Shown: positions 50,737 to 62,791 of the stretch, piece by piece
How positions within the stretch are numbered: position 1 is the stretch's first letter
Layout of the letters: each line of letters starts with the position of its first letter
DNA from: Candidatus Palauibacter soopunensis
GTDB lineage: Bacteria > Gemmatimonadota > Gemmatimonadetes > Palauibacterales > Palauibacteraceae
Assembly (NCBI RefSeq): GCF_947581735.1
Contig: NZ_CANPVT010000029.1
Location: forward strand, 1-64,000
Reading direction: 5' to 3'
DNA: 64,000 nucleotides
The notes under the pieces: generated by a model
Told to the model about the DNA's origin: nothing
Databases searched by the model: none
Seen by the model: only the letters and a program-made list of their open reading frames with translations
Made by a program: the position numbers and the translations under genes

Positions 50737-52413
50737 ATGGCTCGCAGCCGACTCCGTCCATCCTTCATCCTCACGGGAATCGCGGTTCTCGCCCTCGTCT
50801 TCCTTCTCGTGCAAGTCGCGCCGGATCCGGAGGATTCGGTCGCAATGGCGGGTCCCGGCTCGCACACCGAACTCGTCGCGTTGTTCGACGAGTGGCGGGC
50901 CTTCGAGCGCCCCGAGTTCATGGACGGCGTGCCCGACTACTCGGCGGCGGCGATGGCGCGCCAGCAGCAGGAACTCCCGCAGTGGCAGGCGCGGCTGGGC
51001 AGCGGCGCCCCGGAGGGCTGGTCCGTGCCGGAACAGATCGACTGGCACTTGGTCCGCGCCGAGATGAACGGGCTCGACTTCGATCACCGCGTGCGCCGCC
51101 CCTGGGCGCGCGACCCCGCCTTCTACGTGACGATCTTCGCGGCGGAGAGCGACGTGCCGGCCCACGAGGGGCCGGTCATCCACGGCTGGATCGACCTCTG
51201 GACGTACGACTATCCGCTCTCGGAGGCGGATGCCGCCGAACTCGCGGGTCGCATCGGCGCGATCCCGGCGCTCCTGGAGCAGGCGCGCGATAACGTCGCG
51301 AACTCGAACGCGCGCGACCTCTGGCTTGCCGGCCCCCGGGCCTTTCGGGGCCAGGTGCGGGACCTCGACGACCTTGCGGCGGAGGTGGCCGGGACGAGCG
51401 CCGCGCTCGACGGGTCCATCGCCGACGCGCGCGCCGCCTCGGAGGCGTTCATCGCGTGGCTGGAGGAGGAGGCGCCCTCCCGCACCGGACCCTCGGGCGT
51501 GGGACGGGAGAACTACACGTGGTACATGCAGAACGTGCATCTCGTCCCGTATTCGTGGGAGGAACAGGTCACGATCATGCGGCGGGAACTCGCGCGCGCC
51601 CACGCCTCGATGCGGCTCGAGGAAAACCGCAACCGGTACTTGCCCGAACTCGAGCGCATCGGCTCGGCCGAGGAATACGACCGGAGGCTGAACGAGTCCG
51701 TCGACCGCTACATGCGCTTCCTCGAAGAGGAGGAGGTACAGACGACCGCGGAGTGGATGGAGCCGGCCCTGCGCGCCGTGAACGGGAGCTTCACCCCCGC
51801 CGAATCCGGCGAGATCCGGAACTTCTTCTCCGAGGTGAACTACCGCGATCCGGACTCCTTCCGGCCGCACATGCACCACTGGATCGAACTGGCGCAAATG
51901 CGTGTCGACCCGCACGCGAGCCCGATCCGGGCCACGCCGTCCCTCTACAACATCTTCGACTCCCGGTCGGAGGGACTCGCCACGGGCGTGGAGGAGATGT
52001 TCATGCACCTCGGGCTGCTCGAAGGCTCGCCCCGGTCGCGCGAACTCACCTGGATCATGCTGGCGCAGCGGGCGGCGCGGGCGCTGAGCGGCCTCTACCT
52101 GCACGGCGACGTGTTCGACATGGAGGAGGCGGTGGCGCACGCGATGAAATGGACGCCGCGTGGGTGGCTGCCGGACGGCGCCCTCGTGCGCGGCGAGCAG
52201 AGCCTCTACCTGCGGCAGCCGGGGTACGGGACGAGCTACGTGACCGGGAAGATCCAGATCGAGGAACTGCTTTCGGAGTACGCCATCGAGGAGGGCGGAG
52301 AGTTCAGCGTGAAGCGGTTCTTCGATGCCTTCTACGACATCGGGGTCATTCCCATCGTCCTCACCCGCTGGGAAATGATCGGAGAGAAGGATCCCATCCT
52401 GGGGGCGAACTGA
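50737..52413 (+). CDS. DUF885-family protein without the zinc motif
   Basis: A 558-residue secreted or anchored helical protein (hydrophobic ILTGIAVLALVFLLVQVA at residues ~12-29). The C-terminal half aligns with DUF885 peptidase-like proteins: the usual EGWALYAEEL region corresponds to EGLATGVEEMFMHLGLL, and PGQALSYKxGELKI corresponds to PGYGTSYVTGKIQIEELL. The family's HExxPGHH zinc motif should lie just before this; instead IRATPSLYNIFDSRS is found, so metal binding is probably lost. AGGAGG precedes the ATG at 50737 by four bases; an upstream ATG at 50695 is less likely. It diverges from the TonB receptor. Confidence 0.75.
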   Translation: MARSRLRPSFILTGIAVLALVFLLVQVAPDPEDSVAMAGPGSHTELVALFDEWRAFERPEFMDGVPDYSAAAMARQQQELPQWQARLGSGAPEGWSVPEQIDWHLVRAEMNGLDFDHRVRRPWARDPAFYVTIFAAESDVPAHEGPVIHGWIDLWTYDYPLSEADAAELAGRIGAIPALLEQARDNVANSNARDLWLAGPRAFRGQVRDLDDLAAEVAGTSAALDGSIADARAASEAFIAWLEEEAPSRTGPSGVGRENYTWYMQNVHLVPYSWEEQVTIMRRELARAHASMRLEENRNRYLPELERIGSAEEYDRRLNESVDRYMRFLEEEEVQTTAEWMEPALRAVNGSFTPAESGEIRNFFSEVNYRDPDSFRPHMHHWIELAQMRVDPHASPIRATPSLYNIFDSRSEGLATGVEEMFMHLGLLEGSPRSRELTWIMLAQRAARALSGLYLHGDVFDMEEAVAHAMKWTPRGWLPDGALVRGEQSLYLRQPGYGTSYVTGKIQIEELLSEYAIEEGGEFSVKRFFDAFYDIGVIPIVLTRWEMIGEKDPILGAN

Positions 52414-52452
52414 CGCCGCCGATGGCGCGGGACGCCCGCTGAGGGCGCTCCG

Positions 52453-53154
52453 ATGAAGGCGACCTGGATGCAGACGGCGCGGCGGCTCATCCCGCGGCTC
52501 GCGGGACTCTCGCGAGAGATCCGGCCGACGCTCCATCTCGATTCGGTGAAGAGCCTGAGCGTCGGGCGCCTGCGCGACCTGGGCGTCGAGGCCGTCCTGT
52601 GGGACGTGGATGGGACGCTGATGGCGCACCACGCGGGGCGGGTGGACCCCGCGCTCGCGGCCCGGTTCGAGGATCTGCTCCAGGCGCCCGGGCTGCGGCA
52701 CGCGATCGTCTCCAACTGCCAGGAGGCGCGCTTCGCCGAGTTGGGGCAGATCTTCCCCGCGATCCCGGTCATGCTCGGATACGAGACCGGGGCGGGGGCG
52801 GCATTCCGGGTCCGCCGCGGACCGCGCGAGTCGTGGCGCGGCCCCGGCGCGGCAGCGGCTTCGTCCGCTGGCGACGGGACCCCCGGAGCCTTGCGACCGA
52901 TCCGCAAGCCGAGCCGCCGGCTCGTGCGGGCCGCGCTCGAGGAGCTGGGCGTCGCGGACCGCCCGGCGGCGGCGCTGATGGTGGGAGATCAGTACTTCAC
53001 GGACATCGCGTCGGCGAACCTGGCCGGCGTCCGCTCCGTGAAGGTGCCCACGCTGCACCGGGCCAGCTTCCCGGCCCCGGTCCGCTGGTCGCAGCGGCTC
53101 GAGGCGGCGCTCTACCGGCTGAAGTACGGCCGTCCGCGGCCGGGCGGCGCTTGA
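52453..53154 (+). CDS. YqeG-like HAD phosphatase
   Basis: A 233-residue HAD-superfamily hydrolase, cytoplasmic. Motif I is DVDGTL with nucleophile Asp51 and acid/base Asp53. Motif II is HAIVSNCQEAR, motif III is IRKPSRRLV and motif IV is MVGDQYFTDIASANLAG. The layout, with no cap domain and the GDQxxTDI ending, matches YqeG-type phosphatases. A Gly/Ala/Ser-rich loop at ~128-147 is probably disordered. Its TGA overlaps the TTG start of the uracil-glycosylase gene, so the two are translated together. The substrate is unknown. Confidence 0.82.
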   Translation: MKATWMQTARRLIPRLAGLSREIRPTLHLDSVKSLSVGRLRDLGVEAVLWDVDGTLMAHHAGRVDPALAARFEDLLQAPGLRHAIVSNCQEARFAELGQIFPAIPVMLGYETGAGAAFRVRRGPRESWRGPGAAAASSAGDGTPGALRPIRKPSRRLVRAALEELGVADRPAAALMVGDQYFTDIASANLAGVRSVKVPTLHRASFPAPVRWSQRLEAALYRLKYGRPRPGGA

Positions 53155-53840
53155 CGGATCCGGCCCTCGCCGCGATCGAGCGGGAGGTCACGGCCTGCCG
53201 GAAGTGTCCGCGGCTCGTCGCGTGGCGCGAGCAGGTGGCGCGGGAACGCCGGGCCGCCTTCCGCGACGACACGTACTGGGGTCGTCCGGTGCCGGGCTTC
53301 GGCGATCCGGCCGCGCGCCTCCTCATCGTCGGACTCGCCCCGGCCGCGCACGGTGCCAACCGGACCGGGCGCATGTTCACCGGCGACCGGTCGGGCGACT
53401 GGCTCTACCGCGCCCTGCACCGCGCCGGGTTCGCCTCGCAGCCCGACTCGACCGGCCGGCACGATGGGCTGGTGCTCCGGGGTGCCTGGGTGACCGCCGC
53501 CGTGCGCTGCGCCCCGCCCGGAAACAAGCCGACCGCCGGGGAGCGCGAACGGTGCCGGGGCTACCTCGAACGCGAACTGGACTTCTTCGCCGATGCGCCC
53601 ATCATCGTCGCGCTGGGCGGGTTCTCGTTCTCCGCGCTACTGAGGACCTTCCGCGAACGCGGCGAAGCGGTCCCGCGGCCGGCGCCCCGATTCGGCCACG
53701 GGGTCGAAGTCGAGATCGGGCGCCGCCTGCTGATCGGGTCCTATCACCCGAGCCAGCAGAACACCTTCACGGGCACGCTCACCGAGCCCATGTTCGACGC
53801 CATCTGGACACGCGCGGCCGAACTCGTCACGCAGCCTTGA
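53151..53840 (+). CDS. Uracil-DNA glycosylase family 5 (UdgB) type
   Basis: A 229-residue DNA glycosylase that removes uracil (and hypoxanthine) from DNA in base-excision repair. Four cysteines that would bind a 4Fe-4S cluster are present: Cys16, Cys19 (TACRKCPRL), Cys120 and Cys135. Motif 1 is GLAPAAHGANRTGR at residues 61-74; Ala occupies the position of the catalytic acidic or polar residue of other families, as is usual for UdgB. Motif 2 is SYHPSQQNTFTG at 207-218. The start is TTG, overlapping the YqeG-like stop (TTGA); it was chosen because the family's first Cys pair then lies near residue 16. Confidence 0.88.
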   Translation: MTDPALAAIEREVTACRKCPRLVAWREQVARERRAAFRDDTYWGRPVPGFGDPAARLLIVGLAPAAHGANRTGRMFTGDRSGDWLYRALHRAGFASQPDSTGRHDGLVLRGAWVTAAVRCAPPGNKPTAGERERCRGYLERELDFFADAPIIVALGGFSFSALLRTFRERGEAVPRPAPRFGHGVEVEIGRRLLIGSYHPSQQNTFTGTLTEPMFDAIWTRAAELVTQP

Positions 53841-54007
53841 TGTCCGTGAGCTCGGCAACCGACCTTCGCCGCCGCTTCCCGGGTTCCGATTGGCCGCATA
53901 CCCTTGCCCGGGACCGCCGTTTCCGGTGCATGTTGCGGGGTCGCGGATCCCCGCCCGCCCGCCGGACGCTCCGCGGGGGCGGCGCCCGCAAATCAGGAGA
54001 TCTGGAG
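53841..54007. other. Intergenic region upstream of the second S9 peptidase
   Basis: 167 bases, the only substantial gap in the 52.4-64.0 kb plus-strand run, so it probably holds the promoter for the S9-BNR-barrel-ligA-polX unit. GGAG lies close before the peptidase ATG. No RNA gene was recognised. Confidence 0.35.
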
Positions 54008-56812
54008 ATGAGGAACATTCCCCTAGGCATCACGATCATCTTTGCCGTCGCGCTCGGTGCCGCTGCCGGCCTGGTGCCGGGCGGGGCGGCCGCGCAGGAC
54101 AAACCGACGCTCGGCGCGGACGACTACGACCGGTGGGAGAGCCTGGGGCAGGCATCGCTTTCGCCGGATGGACTCTGGCTCGCCGTCGTCGTCCGTCGCG
54201 TGGACGAGACTTCGGAGCTTCGCGTCCACCGGACGGACTCCGACTCCGTCGTCATCGTCGCGGAAGGCTCGCGCCCCGAGTTCAGCGCGGACGGAAACTG
54301 GCTCGCGCACGCCATCGGCGTCTCCCCGGACGAGCGGGAACGGCTCGGCGAGAGGGGGGATCCCGTCCGCAACGGCGTCGGTCTCCTCGACCTGCGGACG
54401 GGCGAACGGGAGGAGACCGAGGCGATGCAGTCGTTCTCCTTCTCCGATGACGGAAGATACCTGGCGCTTCGCCGCTACGGCCCCGAAGAGAGCGAGAGCG
54501 ACGGCGCCGACGTCCTGGTTCGGGATCTGACCGGGGGCGGGTCGATGAGCTTCGGCAACGTTGCGGAATTCGCCTGGCAGGAGGACGGGAGCCTGCTGGC
54601 CATGACCGTCGACGCCGAGGATCGGATCGGTAACGGAGTCCGGCTCTACGACCCGGATTCGGGTCGCATCCGGTCGCTCGACGCGGACGAGGCGACGTAC
54701 CGCGAGCTGTCGTGGCGCGATGATGCCCCTGACCTCGCCGTCCTCAAGACGTTCGAAGACGAGCTGCACGAGGACACCGCCCATGTGGCGCTGGCGTGGC
54801 GCGATCTGGACTCCGGCAGCCCCCGGGCGTTCGCGCTCGACCCGCGGGAGCCCTCGGAACTCCCCGGGGGCACCCGGATCGTCGAACACCGGGTCCCCTC
54901 CTGGTCCGACGACGGTTCCACCATCTTCCTCGGTCTCCAGGAGCGGATCCCGGTCGAGACCGCGGCCGAAGACGCGGAAGGGGAGGGCGAAGGGGAAGAC
55001 GGCGAGGCGGCCGAAGACGAAAACGGACCCGAACGCGACGATGACGAGAGCCCCGGCGTCGAGGTCTGGCATTCGCTCGATGTCGATCCGATCCCCCAGC
55101 AGCGCGTGCGCGAGGACCGACTGCGACGGGAACACGATCTCGGCGCCTGGAATCTGGCCGACGGCGGTTTCCTCCTCCTGGGAGGCGACCACGCGGACCA
55201 GGTCGAGATCGCGCAGGGCGGACGCCACGTGCTGGCCCGCGACGAGACGCCGTACGACGTCGACGCGATGTTCCGCCAGCAGTTCCACGACCTCTACGCC
55301 GTCGATGCACGAACGGGGCGCCGCGAACTGGTTCGGGAGCGGATCAATGTGGGGGGCGGTTCCAGCCCCGGCGGACGCTACGTGGCCTGGTTCGAAGGAG
55401 AGGACTACTGGACCCACGACTTGACCACCGGCGAGACCCGCAACGTGACGTCCGGGCTCGACGGGACGTTCGTGGACCTCGACCGGACGCCGACCCGCGA
55501 GCAGATGCCGCCATTCGGGTTCGTCGGCTGGCTGGACGACGACGCGGCGCTGCTCGTGAACGACCGCTTCGACGTGTGGGAGGTGAACCCGGATGGGTCG
55601 GGCGGGAGGCGGCTCACGAATGGGACGGAGGGCTCGGTCCGGCACCGGGTGGTGCGGGTCGACCGGGACGCCGACGCCTTCGCGCCGGATGAACCTCTCT
55701 ACTACTCGACGTACGCCGAATGGACCAAGAAGGCCGGGTTCTCCCGGGCCCGCCGAGGAGAGACGCCGGAGCCGCTGATCTGGGCGGACGCCAGCTTCGC
55801 GGGCGGCCTGCTCAAGGCGGAGGATGCCGACGTGTACGCCTTCCGCCGCGAACGGTTCGACGACTCGCCCGACTACTTCGTCGCGGGACCGGACCTGGAC
55901 GAAGCGCGGCAGGTCACCCGCACGAACCCCTTCCAGGAGGACTATGCCTGGGGCCGCACGCAACTCATCGACTATGAAAACGAATGGGGACGCCCTCTCC
56001 AGGGCGCGCTCGTCTATCCGGCCGACTATGATCCGGATCGGACGTATCCCATGATCGTGTACCACTACGAACTGCTCTCACAGAGTCTCCACCGGTACGT
56101 CGTTCCGGATCCGACGCGCTACTACAACATCCAGATCTGGAGCCAGGAAGGATATTTCGTCTTCCAGCCGGACATCGTCTATCGCGACCGGCGGCCGGGG
56201 CAGTCGAACGTGGAGACGCTGCGCCCGGCGGTGGCGGCGGCGGTAGAGACCGGGATGATCGACGCCGACCGCGTCGGACTCATCGGCCATTCGTGGGGCG
56301 GATATCAGACGACGTTCTTCGTCACCCAGGACGATCTCTTCGCGGCCGCAGTGGCGGGCGCGCCGCTCACGAATCTGATGAGCATGTACCTCTCCTTCTA
56401 CTGGAACTCCGGGGGGACCGACGCCCGCATCTTCGAGATCAGCCAGGGCCGCATGCAGGTGCCGTGGTGGGAGGACTGGGACTCCTACTTCAACAACTCT
56501 CCGCTCCATCACATTCAGAATCTCAATACGCCCCTCCTCATGGAGTTCGGGACGGAGGACGGCGCCGTGGAGTTCAACCAGGGCGTCGAGTTCTACAACG
56601 CGGCCCGGCGCGCGGGGAAACACATGGTGATGCTCGTCTACGAGGGGGAGAACCACGGGCTCGCGCGGGAGCCGAACCAGCGCGACTACCAGAGCCGTAT
56701 CCTCCAGTGGTTCGCGCACTATCTGAAGGGGGAGCCGGCCCCGGAATGGATCACCACCGGCGTCCCCTGGCTGGAGCAGAAGGACGGCCTCAAGAAGAAG
56801 AAAGTGAGCTGA
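54008..56812 (+). CDS. Large secreted S9-family peptidase with acidic insertion
   Basis: A 934-residue serine peptidase of the prolyl-oligopeptidase clan. Signal peptide IPLGITIIFAVALGAAAGLVPGGAAAQ. A long beta-propeller (~35-640) leads to an alpha/beta-hydrolase domain with Ser762 in GHSWGG, an Asp in MEFGTEDGAVE and a His in YEGENHGLAR. Compared with its 683-residue relative at 38851 it has an extra ~30-residue acidic, low-complexity insertion near residues 319-348 (runs of Glu/Asp/Gly), probably a surface loop. The ATG has GGAG immediately upstream. A BNR protein gene begins three bases after its stop. Confidence 0.92.
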   Translation: MRNIPLGITIIFAVALGAAAGLVPGGAAAQDKPTLGADDYDRWESLGQASLSPDGLWLAVVVRRVDETSELRVHRTDSDSVVIVAEGSRPEFSADGNWLAHAIGVSPDERERLGERGDPVRNGVGLLDLRTGEREETEAMQSFSFSDDGRYLALRRYGPEESESDGADVLVRDLTGGGSMSFGNVAEFAWQEDGSLLAMTVDAEDRIGNGVRLYDPDSGRIRSLDADEATYRELSWRDDAPDLAVLKTFEDELHEDTAHVALAWRDLDSGSPRAFALDPREPSELPGGTRIVEHRVPSWSDDGSTIFLGLQERIPVETAAEDAEGEGEGEDGEAAEDENGPERDDDESPGVEVWHSLDVDPIPQQRVREDRLRREHDLGAWNLADGGFLLLGGDHADQVEIAQGGRHVLARDETPYDVDAMFRQQFHDLYAVDARTGRRELVRERINVGGGSSPGGRYVAWFEGEDYWTHDLTTGETRNVTSGLDGTFVDLDRTPTREQMPPFGFVGWLDDDAALLVNDRFDVWEVNPDGSGGRRLTNGTEGSVRHRVVRVDRDADAFAPDEPLYYSTYAEWTKKAGFSRARRGETPEPLIWADASFAGGLLKAEDADVYAFRRERFDDSPDYFVAGPDLDEARQVTRTNPFQEDYAWGRTQLIDYENEWGRPLQGALVYPADYDPDRTYPMIVYHYELLSQSLHRYVVPDPTRYYNIQIWSQEGYFVFQPDIVYRDRRPGQSNVETLRPAVAAAVETGMIDADRVGLIGHSWGGYQTTFFVTQDDLFAAAVAGAPLTNLMSMYLSFYWNSGGTDARIFEISQGRMQVPWWEDWDSYFNNSPLHHIQNLNTPLLMEFGTEDGAVEFNQGVEFYNAARRAGKHMVMLVYEGENHGLAREPNQRDYQSRILQWFAHYLKGEPAPEWITTGVPWLEQKDGLKKKKVS

Positions 56813-56815
56813 ACC

Positions 56816-59800
56816 ATGATTCCGGTTCCCGACCGTACTCCGGCCGTCCTGTGCCGGGTCTCCGCCCGCGCGCTGCTGACGGCGGCGGCGCTGAACGCGG
56901 CCCTCGCGGCGGTGCTGAACCTGGCCCTCGCGGCGGCGCCCCCTCGCATGGAGGCCCAGTCTTCCGAACGAATCGCGGCAGGACTCACCTGGCGCCTGAT
57001 CGGACCCGCGATCTCCGGCGGCCGCATCGCCGATCTCGAGGTCGTGCCCGGCACGCAGTCGCACATCTACGTCGGGGCGGCTTCCGGCGGCGTGTGGAAG
57101 AGCGTCAACCACGGAACGACCTGGGAGCCGATTTTCGACGACGCGGCGAACCTCTCGATCGGGGACATCGCGCTCGCACCGTCGGACCCATTGGAAGTGT
57201 GGGTCGGGACGGGGGAACCGAACAACCGTAACAGTACGCCGTGGGGGCAGGGCGTCTATCACTCCTCCGACGGCGGCAAGACGTGGCGGCTCACGGGGCT
57301 GGAGGAGACCCGGCACATCGGGCGCATCGCCGTCCATCCCACCGATCCGGACATCGTGTGGGTGGCGGCACTGGGGCATCTGTTCGGCCCCAACGCCGAG
57401 CGTGGCGTGTACCGGACGACCGACCGCGGCGAGACGTGGACGAAGGTCCTCCACATCGACGACGACACGGGGTTCGTGGACCTCGCCCTCAACCCCGCGG
57501 ATCCGTCCGTCATCTACGCGGCCGCCTACCAGCGGCGGCGTCGCGCGTGGGGGTTCGCGGGCGGCGGGCCCGGGAGCGGCATCTACAAGTCGACGGACGG
57601 CGGGGATTCCTGGCGGGAGGTCACCGAGGGCCTGCCGGAAGGGGACAAGGGAAGGATCGGGCTCGCCGTCTCGGGGCGGGATCCGGCTCTGGTCATGGCC
57701 GTCGTGGAGGCGGAGGAGGGCGGGATCTTCATCTCGCGAGACCGCGGCGAGAGCTGGATGCGCGTCAACGAATTGAACCAGCGTCCGATGTACTACAGCC
57801 AGCTCCGGATCGACCCCAACGATGAGGATCGGGTCTGGCTGGTGGCGGGCAGCCTGCACCGCTCGGGGGACGGCGGCGACACCTTCGAGACCCTCCCCAT
57901 GGAGATCGAATACAACACCGGCGTCCACGTGGACCACCACGACCTGTGGATCGACCCCGAGGACTCGCGCCACATGATTCTCGGGAACGACGGGGGACTC
58001 TATTCCACCTGGGACGACGGCGATCACTGGACGTTCATCGGGAACATCCCCATCGCCCAGTTCTACGACATCGACCTGGATCTGGCGGATCCGTACCACG
58101 TCTACGGGGGGCTGCAGGACAACAACTCGTACCGGGGCCCCAGCCGGACCCGCCGCTACCAGGGGATCATGAACCGCGACTGGCAGGTCCTCGACTATGG
58201 CGACGGGATGTACACGGAGACGGACTGGTCGGATCTCGGCACCGTCTACGTGACGTCGCAGAACGCCGGGATCGTGCGCGTGAACCTCGCCACGGGAGAC
58301 CGGAAGGCGCTCAAACCCTTCCCGCCGGACACGACGGTCTCATATCGCTTCGACTGGAAGTCGCCGATCCTGGTGTCCCCGCACGAAGCAAACCGGGTCT
58401 ATCTGGGCGGCAACCGGCTCTTCATCTCGGACGACCGCGGGGAAAGCTGGCGCGCGACGGAGGACCTCACGCGGCAGATTCACCAGGACAGTCTCGAACT
58501 GATGGGCGTGCGTCCGGACTCGACGACGCTCTCGAAACACGATGGGGCCTCCGGGTACGGGGAGATCACGGCCGTGGCGGAGTCGCCGGTCGAGGCCGGG
58601 GTGCTGTGGATCGGGGCGGACGACGGCTCGGTGCGCGTGAGCCGGGACGACGGGGCGAACTGGGAGGATCTGACCGACCGGGTGGCCGCGGCGGCGGGGC
58701 TCCCGTTCCCGTACTACGTGAGCTGGGTCGAGGCTTCGCACGCCGAGGCAGGACGCGCGTACGTGAGCCTGGACGGGCACTGGGACGACGACTACGGGCC
58801 GCTCGCGGTCGTGACGGAGGATTTCGGCGAGACCTGGCGGTCGCTCGCGGACGGGCTGAACCGGGCGGCGGCGGTGACGGCCACGGGCCGGGCGGCGGGC
58901 GGCGGCATGGCCAGCGTGAACGTGATCCGCGAGCATCCGGCGAATCCGGATCTGCTGATCATCGGCGCGGAGAACGGCGCTTTCGCCTCTTTGGACCGGG
59001 GAGCGACCTGGGCCGCGCTCGGCTCGGGCCTCCCCGCCGTTCCCGTCGATGACGTCGAGATCCACCCGCGCGAGAACGACGTCGTCCTCGGCACGCACGG
59101 CCGCGCCATCTGGATTCTCGACGACATCACGCCGCTGTCGCAGCGGTCGGCCGCGGCCGCGACAAACGACGGCGCCGTGCAGCTGTTCGCCCCACGCCCG
59201 GCGACCCTCTTCCTGTATCGCAACGACGTGCCGTCGATGGGCCAGGGGACGTTCCGGGCCGAAAACCCGGCGTTCGGCGCGAACATCGACTACTGGCTCC
59301 CCTCGGAGACAGCCGGCGGCGTATCGATCGATGTGCTGGATCATGCCGGACGGGACGTCCGGAGGCTCGAAGGCCCCGGCGCGGCCGGCCTCAACCGGGT
59401 CACGTGGGACCTGCGGCACGATCCGCTGCCGCACGACACGACCCGGTACGAGGTGCCCGGCCTGGACGCGGGCCCCGAGGGTCCGTTGGTCCTGGCGGGG
59501 ACGTTCACGGTACGCCTGGCCGCCGGAGGCGAGACGCGCGAGCAGTCGCTGGAGGTCCGTGCCGATCCGGAACTGCCGGTGTCCGCGGAAGAGCGTCTGG
59601 CTCGCTACGAGTTCACGATGGCTCTTTTCGAGCTCCAGGGGGTCGCCTACAGGCAGGGCAGCGAAGCCTATGACGCGGAGCGCCGTGCGTCCGAGTCGTT
59701 CGAGACGCTGGAAGAAGCGGAGGACGTCGCCGCCGAGGACCTCGAACGCGCGCGGGAACTTGTCGCCGAGATCGAGGAGGTGGCCGACGAATGGCGTTCG

Positions 59801-60032
59801 ATCAACGGGGACATCCGGAACTGGTGGACCGGCCTGCGGGGCAAGTTCGACGGCGGCCCTTCCACGACCGGATCGCTGACGGGCCCGTCCGACGACCACC
59901 GGCGTCGGCTCGAGCGGATCCGAGCGGATGTGGAGGTCGCGTCGGCCCGAAGGAGCGCCGCGGCGGATGCGCTCGAAGCGCTGCAGAACCTGGCGGGCGT
60001 CGGCGCCTCGCCCAACCGAGACGGAGAAGAGG

Positions 60033-60040
<8 letters not shown>
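56816..60040 (+). CDS. Second giant BNR/VPS10-like repeat protein
   Basis: 1,074 residues with a signal peptide (ALLTAAALNAALAAVLNLALAAAP). A propeller of BNR-type blades follows: WKSVNHGTTWEP, YHSSDGGKTWRL, YRTTDRGETWTK, YKSTDGGDSWRE, ISRDRGESWMR, ISDDRGESWRA, VSRDDGANWED and ASLDRGATWAA. HVDHHDLWIDPEDSRHMILGNDGG matches the same region of the 11503-14772 protein, showing shared ancestry. The C-terminal ~170 residues are helical and Glu/Arg-rich, probably a coiled coil. Without recognisable sialidase catalytic residues the glycosyl-hydrolase label is not justified. It overlaps the next gene by eight bases. Confidence 0.88.
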
Positions 60041-62790
<2,750 letters not shown>

Positions 62791-62791
<1 letters not shown>

